A DNA stretch of 64,000 nt from Magnetococcales bacterium (GTDB lineage: Bacteria; Pseudomonadota; Magnetococcia; Magnetococcales; JADFWU01). Below are positions 29,114 to 39,454 of this stretch, in pieces. Where the stretch lies: positions 1 to 64,000 of the forward strand of contig JADFWU010000005.1 of assembly GCA_015234045.1 (NCBI GenBank), written 5' to 3'. The first letter of the stretch is position 1. Each line of letters begins with the position of its first letter. A program made the translations under genes and the position numbers. The notes below the pieces were generated by a model, which made no database searches, had not been told where the DNA came from, and saw only the letters and a program-made list of their open reading frames with translations.

Positions 29114-29680
29114 TTATTGTTTGATTGCTTTTAAGATAGTCTGTGTGCTCTGCACGACATTATTATATTGTCTTTCCGCATGATAAATCTCTTCTTCTGT
29201 CACCTGACCTTCTGCTAATTTCTTTTGCCAAGCTGGATCAAGATTCATTGTTGTTTCAATGAGATCAAAATCAACTTCGATAATTTGTCCCAAAGGTGTA
29301 TTGGCGGCACCCATCTGTTGCCATTGGCGGTTTTTTTTCTGAGAAAACAGCGCCAATCCATTGGGCGTTACTGCCCTGACATGGGTAGGATCATTGAGAA
29401 AATCATCATGTCTTGGGTGCGGAACTATGATATGAATCAGTGCATTTGGTTGGCATACACGATACATTTCCTTAAATATATTTAAGTAGGTATCTGTATC
29501 TGCACCAAGATGTTCCAATACATGGCTGAGAAAGATAGATTCAACGCTATTATCTGGCCAAGGCCAAGGCAGGTGTTCCAGATCAAGTATCAGATCCGGT
29601 TCACCATATTTATCGACATTGAGATAACCGTCTAGCGTTCGGGAACCGCAACCGAGATTGAGTTTGATAGGCTGTGTCAT
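29114..29680 (-). CDS. Class I SAM-dependent methyltransferase
   Basis: A 188-residue protein with a SAM motif I (KLNLGCGSRTLDGYLNVD), an acidic motif II and the SHVLEHL-type motif of the class I methyltransferase fold. Proteins of this type often occur in sugar or surface polysaccharide modification, but nothing nearby shows the substrate. ATG 29680 is preceded by an 11-bp inverted repeat (29692-29732) and has no strong ribosome site. Confidence 0.8.
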   Translation of the reverse strand: MTQPIKLNLGCGSRTLDGYLNVDKYGEPDLILDLEHLPWPWPDNSVESIFLSHVLEHLGADTDTYLNIFKEMYRVCQPNALIHIIVPHPRHDDFLNDPTHVRAVTPNGLALFSQKKNRQWQQMGAANTPLGQIIEVDFDLIETTMNLDPAWQKKLAEGQVTEEEIYHAERQYNNVVQSTQTILKAIKQ

Positions 29681-29691
29681 CGGATCAGGTT

Positions 29692-29732
29692 GGAGTAAAC
29701 CTCAACCTTGGTCATGGGGCAAGGTTTACTCC
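29692..29732. promoter_or_regulatory. Inverted repeat with alternative pairings before the methyltransferase
   Basis: GGAGTAAACCT (29692-29702) pairs perfectly with AGGTTTACTCC (29722-29732). A competing stem pairs AACCTTG (29704-29710) with CAAGGTT (29720-29726), using partly the same bases. It lies 11 bases before the minus-strand methyltransferase start. It could be an operator or a leader RNA switch. Confidence 0.55.
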
Positions 29733-29778
29733 GAATATATCTCGAATTCAGATGAGAAGGGCAGATCTGAGTCATTGA

Positions 29779-30009
29779 TCAAGAAGCCGTTTGTGCTTGT
29801 CGAACCGCAGCCATGGAAAGGCTTACCCGGTACGCCGGATTTTTGCGAGTGACGGAATTGATATCAACCTTCTTAGCGTCGGTATTCTCTTTCATACCCC
29901 GATGAACAGCCCGTGCATTGCGGGCATCTTCGCGGGAATGTTGGCTAAGTTCAGTAGCAGTTCTCACTGCCTGGTTGATTAAATAACTGGTGGCTTGTGC
30001 AATGCCCAT
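29779..30009 (-). CDS. Small hypothetical protein
   Basis: A 76-residue protein, MGIAQATSYLINQAVRTATE at the start, then Ser/Arg/Asn-rich and basic. ATG 30009 is chosen because GGAGAG lies seven bases upstream; the frame is open to 30066. I recognise no family. It shares direction with the methyltransferase. It is divergent from the sensor kinase at 30305; the 295-base gap between them shows only a possible TAGATAAT -10 element near 30250. Confidence 0.55.
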   Translation of the reverse strand: MGIAQATSYLINQAVRTATELSQHSREDARNARAVHRGMKENTDAKKVDINSVTRKNPAYRVSLSMAAVRQAQTAS

Positions 30010-30304
30010 GATCAACTCTCCGTTTTCAATCCTCTGAGCGACCGATCTTTGCCGGTCATTATTCAAGTGTCTGATTGAATAGTTAGGTCTGTTGAGTAGG
30101 TTTCATACTCTGTTGTAATTTACATATGCAGTTACTGTGCCATAAAAACTGAATTCCGGTGCCATGCCCGATGTTTAAGTCAATTGTTTATGGTGATAGG
30201 TGAAAAATCAGTGCTGAATTTTCAATGAAAATGGTCGAACGCTGCCCGTAGATAATTAAATGTGATACCTTGGTTAAACGGGTCATGTATCGGAGTGGTG
30301 AAAA

Positions 30305-32347
30305 TTGGAAAAAACATTTAAAAACAGAATATTATTAATTGATGATGCACCGATTACCGGTGTGTTGCTACGTCGATATTTTCAACATGAACCAGAATTT
30401 GAGCTGCGCCACTGTACAGATGCCTTGCGCTCTGAGCAGGAGATTGAGCAATTTAATCCACATGTTGTGCTACTGGATCTGTTGATGCCCGAGCGAGATG
30501 GGCTTGATGTATTGAAAAATTTGCGTACCCGGAAAAAATTTCGCCATTTGCCTGTGGTCATTCTTTCCTCAGAGGAAGATCCAGAGCAGAAGGCGCGTGC
30601 ATTTGATCTGGGTGCCAATGATTATATGGTCAAACTGCCTGATAAGGCCGAAGTCATTGCACGGATGGCCTATCATGTTTCTCTTTACCACAATCGCCAA
30701 CGGCGTATAAAAAGCGAAGCGCTGGAAGCACAGCGCCGCGAATCTGCCGAAACTATCAGTGCATTACTTCAAACCGCTCTGGAACCGTTGACGCTACAGG
30801 AACAACTCTCCGTCATTCTCGACCACATACTCTCCATCGGTTGGCTGCGAATTCAGGCAAAAGGTGCCATCTTTTTGATGGATGAACAAAAAACCCGTTT
30901 GCTTCTTGCCGCACAAAAAGGGTTGGCTCCTGAGCTTCAGACTTTGTGTGCTCAGGTCAATTTGGGACAATGTTTGTGTGGTAGGGCTGCGTTATCACGG
31001 CAGTTGATTTTTTGTCATGATGTTGATGAGCGCCATGAAACCCGCTTTGATGGCATGCAGCCGCATGGACACTACTGCGTACCTATCATGCGTCAGGATC
31101 AGGTGTTGGGCGTTATCACGCTCTATCTGGAACCAAACCATCAGAGTCAAAAGGAGGAGAGGGCGTTTCTCATCGATGTATCCAGAACCATTGCCGGACT
31201 TTTGGAACGGAAACTCGTCGAAAAAACGTTAAAACTACAAGCGGCTGCCATTGATCAGGCTGGTGATTTGGTATTGATCACCAATGCAGCGGGTAAAATT
31301 GAATATGTAAATCCCGCATTTGAACAGATCTCTGGTTATCCTTTTTCCCAATTGAAAGGGAAAAATCCGAATATTTTAAAAAGTGGCTATCAGGATCAGA
31401 GATTTTATCAGCAGTTATGGCGCACTTTGAAGCGGGGTAAGGTTTGGCAAGGCCGCTTTGTTAATAAAAATAAAGATAACCAGCTCTATGATTTGGAAAC
31501 CAGTATCTCGCCCATTCGGGATGAGTCGGATACCATTACCAACTATGTCGCTGTGTCTCGTGATATGACCGAGCGAGTACGGTTGGAAAAACAGTTGGTT
31601 CAATCCCAAAAAATGGAAGCAATTGGTACGCTGGCAGGTGGTATTGCCCATGATTTTAACAATATTCTCGGTGCGATTACCGGGTATGTGGAACTATCCC
31701 AGCGAAAACTGGATAAAGAACATCCCGTTTTTGGTCATTTAAAAAAGGTGCTCAGGGCATCGAAGCGGGCAAGAAATCTGATTGCTCAGTTGTTGACGTT
31801 CAGTCGTCACGGTGAAATAGGTGTACAGCGGGTCATTTTAGCACCGTTAATCAAAGAGGTGCTAAAACTGCTCACGGCGGGCGCACCTGAAAATGTCCGT
31901 TTGGTCAGCACTATTGTTGATGGAGAGTTGACCATATCCGCTGATCCAACCAGTATTCATCAGGTATTGATGAATCTGTGTACCAATGCGTTTTTCGCTA
32001 TGAAAGCACAAGGTGGTACTCTGACTGTTACTCTGAAACAGGCAATCGTTGATGCAGATGATAGTTTGAGTGACCTTTCACCCGGGAATTATGCCCTTTT
32101 AACTGTCCAAGATACCGGAGAAGGTATTCCTCAGGAGATTCAACAACGGATATTTGATCCCTTTTTCACTACAAAAAATGTAGGTGAGGGCACAGGATTG
32201 GGCCTTTCAGTGGTCCATGGTATTGTTTCTCACCTGAATGGACGTATCACAGTTTGGAGTAGAGCGAAAAAAGGTACGCTTTTTCAAGTCTATCTACCGC
32301 TTGTTACAGCAGAGAACAACAGTAATACTACTATAATGGAAAAATAA
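30305..32347 (+). CDS. Soluble sensor histidine kinase, REC-GAF-PAS-HisKA-HATPase
   Basis: A 680-residue cytoplasmic kinase without membrane helices. An N-terminal receiver has phosphoacceptor D58, followed by a GAF domain (about 160-305) with several cysteines including CLCG, a PAS domain (about 315-425), and a kinase core with H449 (GGIAHDFNNILG) and the ATP motifs DTGEGI and GTGLGLSVVHG. The start is TTG 30305, with GGAG upstream. It is two bases from the next receiver gene, which is its likely partner. Input signal is unknown. Confidence 0.9.
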   Translation: MEKTFKNRILLIDDAPITGVLLRRYFQHEPEFELRHCTDALRSEQEIEQFNPHVVLLDLLMPERDGLDVLKNLRTRKKFRHLPVVILSSEEDPEQKARAFDLGANDYMVKLPDKAEVIARMAYHVSLYHNRQRRIKSEALEAQRRESAETISALLQTALEPLTLQEQLSVILDHILSIGWLRIQAKGAIFLMDEQKTRLLLAAQKGLAPELQTLCAQVNLGQCLCGRAALSRQLIFCHDVDERHETRFDGMQPHGHYCVPIMRQDQVLGVITLYLEPNHQSQKEERAFLIDVSRTIAGLLERKLVEKTLKLQAAAIDQAGDLVLITNAAGKIEYVNPAFEQISGYPFSQLKGKNPNILKSGYQDQRFYQQLWRTLKRGKVWQGRFVNKNKDNQLYDLETSISPIRDESDTITNYVAVSRDMTERVRLEKQLVQSQKMEAIGTLAGGIAHDFNNILGAITGYVELSQRKLDKEHPVFGHLKKVLRASKRARNLIAQLLTFSRHGEIGVQRVILAPLIKEVLKLLTAGAPENVRLVSTIVDGELTISADPTSIHQVLMNLCTNAFFAMKAQGGTLTVTLKQAIVDADDSLSDLSPGNYALLTVQDTGEGIPQEIQQRIFDPFFTTKNVGEGTGLGLSVVHGIVSHLNGRITVWSRAKKGTLFQVYLPLVTAENNSNTTIMEK

Positions 32348-32349
32348 AC

Positions 32350-32727
32350 ATGGCCTTAATTGTAGTCATTGATGATGATCCTGATTTCCGGGAAATGTTG
32401 CAGGATGTGCTGACAAATGAAGGTCATAGCGTGGCAACAGCGGTGGATGGCAATGATGGTGTGCGTGTTGTTCGACAGAAGAAACCGGACTTGGTTATTA
32501 CCGATATTCTCATGCCGGAAAAAGAGGGGATTGAGACGATCCAAGAACTACGTGCCGATAATGAAAGCCTGCCCATAATTGCAGTTTCAGGCGGTAGTCG
32601 TCATCTTCCCAGTCAAGTGGGATTGAAGGTTGCAGCCCATATGGGCGCTGTTATAACGCTCTCAAAGCCGGTTGCTATAGCTGATTTGATTGATGCTGTA
32701 GATTCCCTTTTGCCCGGAAATAAATAG
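32350..32727 (+). CDS. Single-domain response regulator
   Basis: A 125-residue receiver with no output domain. The acidic pocket DDD (8-10), phosphoacceptor D52 (ITDILMP), a Ser in VSGGS and the Lys in LSKP are all present. It lies two bases after the soluble kinase and 16 before the hybrid kinase, so it may pass phosphoryl groups between them. Confidence 0.92.
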   Translation: MALIVVIDDDPDFREMLQDVLTNEGHSVATAVDGNDGVRVVRQKKPDLVITDILMPEKEGIETIQELRADNESLPIIAVSGGSRHLPSQVGLKVAAHMGAVITLSKPVAIADLIDAVDSLLPGNK

Positions 32728-32743
32728 ACTCTAAGGAGCGTCC

Positions 32744-35700
32744 TTGATAATGCATCATCCAGAACACATCCCAGACGATTTATCACAGTCTAGCCTGCGA
32801 AAAAAAGTCCTGTTTATAATTTTCTTAGCAGTTGTTATATCAGGAAGTATGATCTGGTTTGGTGTTTCTACTATTCAACGTATTAAAAACGTTGAACAAC
32901 GCTGGAATTCCTATAATCAGCACGCTGCCACAACCGCCTATGTGTTAGACCAAATTCACCGGCATCTTGGTTACGGTGGTTTGATTCATAACTTTAAAAA
33001 TATGGTGTTGCGACAAGAGTCAGGATATTTTCCCAAAATAGAAGATAATTTTCAATCTCTTTATAATGATCTGAAAAACTATAGAGAAATCAGCCTCACA
33101 GAAGATGAAGATCACGCTCTCAATAACCTTGAAGAAGTGATCACTGAGTATGAAAATCGTTTTGAAATAGCAAAAAATATGGTGCAAGAGCGTTGGTCTG
33201 CAAAAGATATGGACGCTCTTGTTCGTGTCGATGATACGCCTGCATTCAAAGCACTGGACCATTTAGCCAGCAATGCGTTACAACGCAGCCACCAAATGAA
33301 ACAGGAAACGTCAACGGCTTTGGATGAGACCATCCATTTTATTGTCATTGGTGGCATAATCGTACCTTTCATCCTGTTTGTTGGTATTATATTAATTCGA
33401 TTTTTGATTCAGATTACCAGAGCAAACAAGGCATTGGATCGAGCACGTAAGGAAATGGATCAACTCCTCGAGACTGCCCCTGATGCCATCATTCAAATTG
33501 ATCAAGCCGGTCAGCTCATTCGAGCTAATCAAAAGAGTGAGCAATTATTTGGTTATTCCCGCACAACATTGATGTCAATGAATGTGGATGCTTTGGTTCC
33601 CGAATCTCAGCGTAAAATCCATACAAGCCATCGTCACTCATTTGAACAACACCCTGATGTGCGTCCCATGGGGAAAAGCCGAGCATTAATAGCGGTGTGT
33701 CAAGATGGTAATGAGGTGCCGGTTGAGATTAGTCTCAGTGCCATTGGCAGAGAGGAGAGTTTCCAAGTTACTGCGATCATTCGTGATATTTCAGCGCGTA
33801 TTGAAGTGGAAAAAGATCTGCATCGTGCCAGGCAGGATGCAGAATCTGCCAATAAAGCCAAAAGCAGCTTTTTGGCCAATATGAGCCATGAAATACGCAC
33901 ACCGATGAATGCCATTATTGGGCTTTCAATGTTGGCTATGAAAACAGATTTATCCATTAAACAGAGAGACTATCTGCAAAAAATCAATAATGCAGGTCAA
34001 ACATTATTGCGTATCATCAATGAAATACTGGATTTTTCGAAGATAGAAGCGGGAAAACTGGAGGTAGAAACGGTTCCTTTCAAATTAGATCAGGTGATGA
34101 GTAATGTGACCAGCCTGGTTGCGGTCAATGCAGAACATAAGGGGCTTGAACTTGTTTTGCGAATTGATCCAGACTTGCCATTAACACTTGAAGGGGATTC
34201 ACTGCGCCTGGAACAGGTTATTTTGAATCTGACTGGCAATGCGATCAAATTCACCCAACAGGGCGAAGTGTTGATAGAAGCGTGTCTGCTGGAGAAAACG
34301 GATCAACAGGTAGCGGTTCAGTTTTCCGTTCAGGATACCGGTATCGGTATGAGTGAAGCGCAATTGGGTAAATTGTTCAACAGCTTTGCACAGGCGGATA
34401 TCTCTACTACACGCCGTTTCGGTGGAACGGGATTGGGATTGACCATCAGTAAACGATTGGTCGCGTTGATGGGTGGTAACGATCTCATGGTAGAGAGTAC
34501 TCCTGGACAGGGCAGTACTTTCTCCTTCGTCCTGTGGCTCTCCTATGATGAACAAACGCATAAGAGATCACAACACGCTGGCGTAAGTGTACTGCGTGAT
34601 ATGCCAGTATTGATTGTCGATGATAATGAGATGGCGCGTCAGGTGTTTGAAGAGTGTTTGCGCTCGCTTTCGATGTCAGTGAGTCATGCGTCTTCTGGTA
34701 CACAGGCACTCTCTGTTTATCAACAGAGTTTAAAAAATGGAATGCCACCAGCGTTAATTCTGATGGATCTGAAGATGCCAGATATGGATGGTCTGGAGAC
34801 CACACGCCGTATCATGTCGTATTGCCAATCAGAAGAGCAGTCACCACCACAGGTGATCATGGTAACGGCATATGGTCAGCAGGATCTGGCAGTAGAGGCA
34901 AAGAATGTAGGTATCAATAAGGTATTGTCCAAGCCTGTAGATCGTTCCACACTGTTCAATGCCCTTGCAGAATCCTGTGCAGGTGACCGTCTGAGTAGTG
35001 ATGATGAGTCCGACAACTCAACGATCACTTTGATTGGCCATATTCTGCTGGTTGAAGATAATGAGATTAATCAACAAGTAGCCCAAGAGATACTGGAGGG
35101 ATATGGATTAACGGTACAGTGTGCCAAAGATGGTGTTGTGGCTCTTGAAGTCTTGGCAGAAAATGCCTTTGATCTTGTCTTGATGGATATCCATATGCCA
35201 CGTATGGATGGTTATCAATGCACCGAGAACATCCGACAAAATCCAAAGTGGAATGCATTACCCATTTTGGCACTTACCGCTAATGCTATCAAAGGCGAGG
35301 CTGAAAAATGTCAACGTTGTGGTATGAATGGATTCATTACCAAGCCCATTGATCCTGATACACTGTTCAAAGCGCTTTCCGAATGGTTGCCGGAAGGTGA
35401 AGCGGACAGGGTCGTTGATGCTGATGTGACAGTGCCAGAAGACGAAGAGATTTTACCTGATACACTGGCAGGCTTTGATTTGGCGTTGGGGCTAAAGCGG
35501 GTCAATAATAATAAAAAACTGATGAAACGTTTGATCCTCAAACTGGTTAGGGATCACAGTGATGTCATCAATCGCATTGATGATGCACTCTCTGCCGATG
35601 ATCAACAATTGGCTATTCGATTGGCGCACACTATCAAAGGTGCGGCTGCCAATCTGGGTGCTTTGCGCCTTTCAAGTGCGGCAAGCCGATTGGAAAAAGC

Positions 35701-36079
35701 ATTTAAAAGCAATGAAGGAGTCGAGGTGTGTGCCAATCTGACTTCCCAGCTTTCCAATACCCTGAATGAAGTGACACTATCTGCACAACAGCTTGAAAAG
35801 AGTAGATATAATCAATCAAATCATTCTGTTTCTGACTCAACCTCTCTGAGTGAGATGGCGCGTGAAGCTTTGCGTTCTTTAGTGTCAGATGTTCATAGAG
35901 AATTGACAAGAAACAGCATGTCAGTGGATGATCTACTTATTGCCCTACAAGAAAAACTTAATGATAGTTCGCTGTCATTGGGATTGAAAGAGGTTGAACA
36001 GTCTGTTTTTAACCTGGACTTTGATAAAGCATTACAACAGTTTGAAGAATTTCAGAATAAACTATATGATGATTCGTGA
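32744..36079 (+). CDS. Membrane hybrid histidine kinase, PAS-HisKA-HATPase-REC-REC-Hpt
   Basis: A 1111-residue BarA/TorS-like phosphorelay kinase. Membrane helices at about 21-43 and 198-222 flank a helical periplasmic sensor. PAS (about 235-355), H382 in the H-box ([10 protein letters not shown]), an ATPase domain ([12 protein letters not shown]), two receivers ([13 protein letters not shown]-type at about 670; [14 protein letters not shown] at about 815) and an Hpt domain ([13 protein letters not shown]) follow. AAGGAG lies 5 bases before TTG 32744 and 11 before ATG 32750, so the start could be either. Confidence 0.92.
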   Translation: MIMHHPEHIPDDLSQSSLRKKVLFIIFLAVVISGSMIWFGVSTIQRIKNVEQRWNSYNQHAATTAYVLDQIHRHLGYGGLIHNFKNMVLRQESGYFPKIEDNFQSLYNDLKNYREISLTEDEDHALNNLEEVITEYENRFEIAKNMVQERWSAKDMDALVRVDDTPAFKALDHLASNALQRSHQMKQETSTALDETIHFIVIGGIIVPFILFVGIILIRFLIQITRANKALDRARKEMDQLLETAPDAIIQIDQAGQLIRANQKSEQLFGYSRTTLMSMNVDALVPESQRKIHTSHRHSFEQHPDVRPMGKSRALIAVCQDGNEVPVEISLSAIGREESFQVTAIIRDISARIEVEKDLHRARQDAESANKAKSSFLANMSHEIRTPMNAIIGLSMLAMKTDLSIKQRDYLQKINNAGQTLLRIINEILDFSKIEAGKLEVETVPFKLDQVMSNVTSLVAVNAEHKGLELVLRIDPDLPLTLEGDSLRLEQVILNLTGNAIKFTQQGEVLIEACLLEKTDQQVAVQFSVQDTGIGMSEAQLGKLFNSFAQADISTTRRFGGTGLGLTISKRLVALMGGNDLMVESTPGQGSTFSFVLWLSYDEQTHKRSQHAGVSVLRDMPVLIVDDNEMARQVFEECLRSLSMSVSHASSGTQALSVYQQSLKNGMPPALILMDLKMPDMDGLETTRRIMSYCQSEEQSPPQVIMVTAYGQQDLAVEAKNVGINKVLSKPVDRSTLFNALAESCAGDRLSSDDESDNSTITLIGHILLVEDNEINQQVAQEILEGYGLTVQCAKDGVVALEVLAENAFDLVLMDIHMPRMDGYQCTENIRQNPKWNALPILALTANAIKGEAEKCQRCGMNGFITKPIDPDTLFKALSEWLPEGEADRVVDADVTVPEDEEILPDTLAGFDLALGLKRVNNNKKLMKRLILKLVRDHSDVINRIDDALSADDQQLAIRLAHTIKGAAANLGALRLSSAASRLEKAFKSNEGVEVCANLTSQLSNTLNEVTLSAQQLEKSRYNQSNHSVSDSTSLSEMAREALRSLVSDVHRELTRNSMSVDDLLIALQEKLNDSSLSLGLKEVEQSVFNLDFDKALQQFEEFQNKLYDDS

Positions 36080-36183
36080 GTTATCATATTGTTTTTGAAT
36101 AAAAATATTTACTTTATCTGGCTGTGTTTCGAAGGGCGCATACAAACAACCCCTTCATGAAACGGGTATCTGAGAGGTTTTGT

Positions 36184-37101
36184 ATGAGTCTGGATAGTGG
36201 CACAAATGCCAGGGTACTCATCGTGGATGATGAGCCGGGAAACATCCGTATTTTAAAAGAGATTCTGGGAAATGACTTCCAGATATTTTTTGCCACTGAT
36301 GGTGAAAAAGCGCTGGAGATTGCCAGTGCCGAGCGGCCAGACATCGTGCTGTTGGATATCATGATGCCCGGTATTGATGGGTTTGAAGTGTGCCGACGAC
36401 TGAAGGCAGGGCCGATGACCAGTGCGATCCCTGTTATTTTCGTCACAGCCAGCATCTCTGAAGATGATGAAGCCAAAGGTTTGGAAATTGGAGCAATTGA
36501 TTATATTACCAAGCCATTGCGACCGGCCATTGTCAATATCCGTGTTCGTAACCATCTTGAGCTAAAAAAACATCGTGACATGCTTGAGAAGCTTTCAACC
36601 AAAGACGGATTAACCGGGATTGCCAATCGGCGTTTTTTCGACACCATGTTGGAGCAGGAGTGGCGGCGCTCGTCACGTTCTCGTTCCTCACTGGGTCTAA
36701 TTATGATGGATATCGACTTTTTCAAACAGTACAACGACCATTACGGTCATTTAATGGGTGATCGCTGTTTGCAACAGGTTGCTAAACGGCTGGAAGAATC
36801 CATGGAGCGGTCTACTGATTTGATAGCCCGTTATGGTGGAGAAGAGTTTGTCTGTTTACTGCCGGAGACCGATCTGGAGGGGCTTGAGCTGATTGGTCAG
36901 AAGCTGAGACAGGTCATTGTAGAGAGCGCTATTCCTCATGAAGTTTCTCAGGTTGCGGACCATATCACGGTCAGTTTGGGTGGTGTTTCTCTCAAGCCGA
37001 CCCAATCCGGCACACCAAGTGATTTGATTCAACTGGCTGATGAAGCGTTATATCAAGCCAAAAGCGAAGGCAGAAACTGCCTGATTATACGTGCTGATTA
37101 A
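36184..37101 (+). CDS. Response regulator diguanylate cyclase (REC-GGDEF)
   Basis: A PleD/WspR-like protein of 305 residues that makes c-di-GMP when its receiver is phosphorylated. The receiver has D58 (VLLDIMMPG). The active site is GGEEF, and an RxxD product-inhibition site (RSTD) lies five residues before it. I chose ATG 36184 because GAGAGG lies six bases upstream and the receiver begins within ten residues; GTG 36124 is a longer option. It follows the hybrid kinase and is its plausible output. Confidence 0.92.
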   Translation: MSLDSGTNARVLIVDDEPGNIRILKEILGNDFQIFFATDGEKALEIASAERPDIVLLDIMMPGIDGFEVCRRLKAGPMTSAIPVIFVTASISEDDEAKGLEIGAIDYITKPLRPAIVNIRVRNHLELKKHRDMLEKLSTKDGLTGIANRRFFDTMLEQEWRRSSRSRSSLGLIMMDIDFFKQYNDHYGHLMGDRCLQQVAKRLEESMERSTDLIARYGGEEFVCLLPETDLEGLELIGQKLRQVIVESAIPHEVSQVADHITVSLGGVSLKPTQSGTPSDLIQLADEALYQAKSEGRNCLIIRAD

Positions 37102-37200
37102 GGATCACTCAAAATGCGTTCTTAATTGATGTGTTCAGCGTAATTGTCCAGGGGTTGATCACTCTCTGATTGTAATCTTGGCAATCGTGTCTACTTTTTA

Positions 37201-37250
37201 ATCAATTTTATTGATAATGAAAAATTATTAACCATATTGTGATTAATAAT
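37201..37250. other. Two AT-rich inverted repeats before glnK
   Basis: ATCAAT/ATTGAT (37201-37215, 3-base loop) is followed by ATTATTAA/TTAATAAT (37224-37250, 11-base loop). They lie in the 297-base gap between the diguanylate cyclase and glnK. They could be a weak terminator, a binding site or chance in AT-rich DNA. Confidence 0.35.
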
Positions 37251-37333
37251 TCATCTTCCTGACTCAATTCCCATCACGCCGATTTTCCAACAATATTCGA
37301 TATATCAATCAGTTGACTGTTTATTAGTCAACA

Positions 37334-37349
37334 TGGCGCGTCAATTGCC
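37334..37349 (+). promoter_or_regulatory. Sigma-54 promoter of glnK-amtB
   Basis: TGGCGCG-TCAA-TTGC matches the -24/-12 consensus TGGCACG-N4-TTGC with one change and exact spacing. It is placed about 50 bases before the glnK ATG, predicting a start near 37361. glnK-amtB operons are classically driven by sigma-54 and NtrC under nitrogen limitation. Confidence 0.8.
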
Positions 37350-37398
37350 CTATCTTCCAGCAGTAAATGCCTGAAAACCATTCAGCAGGGAGATATTC

Positions 37399-37737
37399 AT
37401 GAAGTTCCTCATTGCCATAATAAAACCGTTCAAATTGGATGAAGTGCGCCAAGCGCTCTCTGATGTTGGCGTGACTGGTGTAACAGTCACCGAAGTACAG
37501 GGATTTGGCAGACAGAAAGGCCACACGGAAATCTATCGTGGCGCTGAATACAATGTCGATTTTCTCCCAAAATTAAAAATTGAAGTCGCCCTGACTGAAG
37601 ATCTGCTGGATCAGGCTGTCCAGGCAATTCAAAGCGCTGCCAGTACGGGCAAGATTGGTGATGGAAAAATCTTTGTGCTCGATTTGGAAAATGCGTACCG
37701 GATTCGTACCGGTGAAAGTGGAAATAACGCCCTCTGA
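37399..37737 (+). CDS. glnK: Nitrogen regulatory protein P-II
   Basis: A 112-residue PII signalling protein that senses 2-oxoglutarate and ATP/ADP and blocks AmtB when nitrogen is ample. The T-loop has the uridylylation site Y51 (YRGAEYNVDF), and the C-terminal GKIGDGKIFV region is intact. AGGGAG lies seven bases before ATG 37399. The neighbouring amtB supports the glnK name over glnB. Confidence 0.95.
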   Translation: MKFLIAIIKPFKLDEVRQALSDVGVTGVTVTEVQGFGRQKGHTEIYRGAEYNVDFLPKLKIEVALTEDLLDQAVQAIQSAASTGKIGDGKIFVLDLENAYRIRTGESGNNAL

Positions 37738-37769
37738 TCAGACCAGTCAATCGAAGGAAATAAGATCCA

Positions 37770-39077
37770 ATGAAACGTTTCATTGCCCTGTTAGGGTTAC
37801 CTGCATTTCTGTTGATGCTGCCTTTTGATGCTGCCGCAGATACGTTGAACCAAGCTGATACTGCCTGGATTATGACCAGCACCGCGCTGGTTCTATTCAT
37901 GTGTATTCCCGGCCTTGCCTTGTTTTACGGTGGTTTGGTCCGCACCAAGAATATTCTGTCCATTTTGATGCAGTGTTTTGCCATTACTGCTGTGGTATCT
38001 GCACTTTGGCTGGCCTTTCTTTATAGTCTCTCTTTCAGTGATGGCGGAGGCATGAATGCCTGGATCGGGGGGCTGGATAAGAGCTTCTTGGCTGGTGTCA
38101 CGGTTGATTCACTCTCTGGCACCATTCCTGAGTCGGTTTTCTCGATGTTTCAACTCACTTTTGCCATCATCACACCAGCATTGGTTATCGGCGGCTTTGC
38201 TGAGAGAGTGCGCTTTTCAGCGGTGATGATGTTCACCGTACTCTGGATGATATTAGCCTATGCACCGCTTTGTCATATGGTTTGGGGTGGTGGTTGGCTG
38301 GCTGAAATGGGTGTGAAAGATTTTGCTGGTGGCACGGTGGTTCACATCAATGCCGGTGTGGCTGCGTTGGTGGCCGCTTTGATGATGGGACCACGTCGCG
38401 GTTTCCCGACGACCATGATGTTGCCACATAACATGACCATGACTTTCACCGGTGCGGCCATGCTTTGGGTTGGCTGGTTTGGATTTAATGGCGGTTCCGC
38501 TGTTGCGGCCAACGGATCTGCGGGTATGGCGATTCTTGCGACACATATGGGTGCTGCTGCGGGTTCTCTGGCCTGGATGGCCATGGAATGGATTCGTCAT
38601 GGCAAGCCAAGTATGTTGGGTATTGTGACAGGCATGGTGGCTGGTCTGGGTACTGTAACACCTGCTTCTGGTTTTATCGGACCGATGGGTGGTTTCATGA
38701 TTGGTCTGATTGCCGGTGTTGTTTGTTACTGGTCTGTGATCATCATTAAGCAGAAGTTGAAAATTGATGACTCTTTGGACGTATTTCCTGTTCATGGTGT
38801 CGGCGGTATCATGGGTACGATTCTTACCGGTGTATTTGCCGCACCAGCTTTGGGTGGACTCGGATTTGACGAAGGGATTACCATGATACAGCAAGTCGGT
38901 ATTCAAACCGTTGGTGCGGTTGTGACTATAGCTTGGAGTGCGGTTGCGTCCTACATCGTTTTCAAGCTTACCGATGCCTTGGTTGGTCTACGTGTTGATC
39001 AGCAGGAAGAGACAGAAGGTCTTGACCTGGTGTTCCATGATGAACGTGGTTACAACTTCGACTCCGGTTCACGCTAA
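37770..39077 (+). CDS. amtB: Ammonium transporter AmtB
   Basis: A 435-residue trimeric channel for ammonium. It starts with a signal peptide (FLLMLPFDAAADT) as in E. coli AmtB, followed by about 11 membrane helices. The pore histidines are seen in GGTVVHINAG and FPVHGVGGIMGT. It lies 32 bases after glnK and shares its promoter. Confidence 0.96.
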   Translation: MKRFIALLGLPAFLLMLPFDAAADTLNQADTAWIMTSTALVLFMCIPGLALFYGGLVRTKNILSILMQCFAITAVVSALWLAFLYSLSFSDGGGMNAWIGGLDKSFLAGVTVDSLSGTIPESVFSMFQLTFAIITPALVIGGFAERVRFSAVMMFTVLWMILAYAPLCHMVWGGGWLAEMGVKDFAGGTVVHINAGVAALVAALMMGPRRGFPTTMMLPHNMTMTFTGAAMLWVGWFGFNGGSAVAANGSAGMAILATHMGAAAGSLAWMAMEWIRHGKPSMLGIVTGMVAGLGTVTPASGFIGPMGGFMIGLIAGVVCYWSVIIIKQKLKIDDSLDVFPVHGVGGIMGTILTGVFAAPALGGLGFDEGITMIQQVGIQTVGAVVTIAWSAVASYIVFKLTDALVGLRVDQQEETEGLDLVFHDERGYNFDSGSR

Positions 39078-39095
39078 CTCTAATAAAAAACAACG

Positions 39096-39141
39096 CATCC
39101 CCTGGCAGAGTCTCGTTTGTCAGGGGATGTTATATTTTTTT
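39096..39141 (+). terminator. Terminator of glnK-amtB
   Basis: CATCCCCTG pairs with CAGGGGATG (39096-39129), extended inwards by a few pairs, then TTATATTTTTTT. Confidence 0.88.
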
Positions 39142-39267
39142 CTATAATTTTCAATTTGTTTTGTATGTTGGGCTTTTTACGTGCCATATTGAATAGTTAT
39201 CAGTTAGTAGATGATTATTTTTCGTTAATATTTTTTTATCCCTAGCGGTAGCGGACTGATTTATTTA

Positions 39268-39291
39268 CCCTTTAGTGTTCTTCACAAAGGG
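39268..39291. other. Hairpin in the chemoreceptor upstream region
   Basis: CCCTTT pairs with AAAGGG, and inner GTG with CAC, around TTCTT. It is the only clear structure in the 377-base gap between amtB and the chemoreceptor gene. No T-run follows. The rest of the gap is AT-rich with no gene. Confidence 0.4.
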
Positions 39292-39454
39292 AATCTTCGT
39301 GAAAAAACGAGATAGTTTGAGATGAATTTAGCCACGGATTTTCGCTATCAAAGCTGAGATCCCTGATTATGTGTATTTTTCATTTAACTATCTATAAAAA
39401 TTAGTACTATCTTTTTCTGGAAGAATCTTCAACGTTTACGCAGGGTGATACTAC

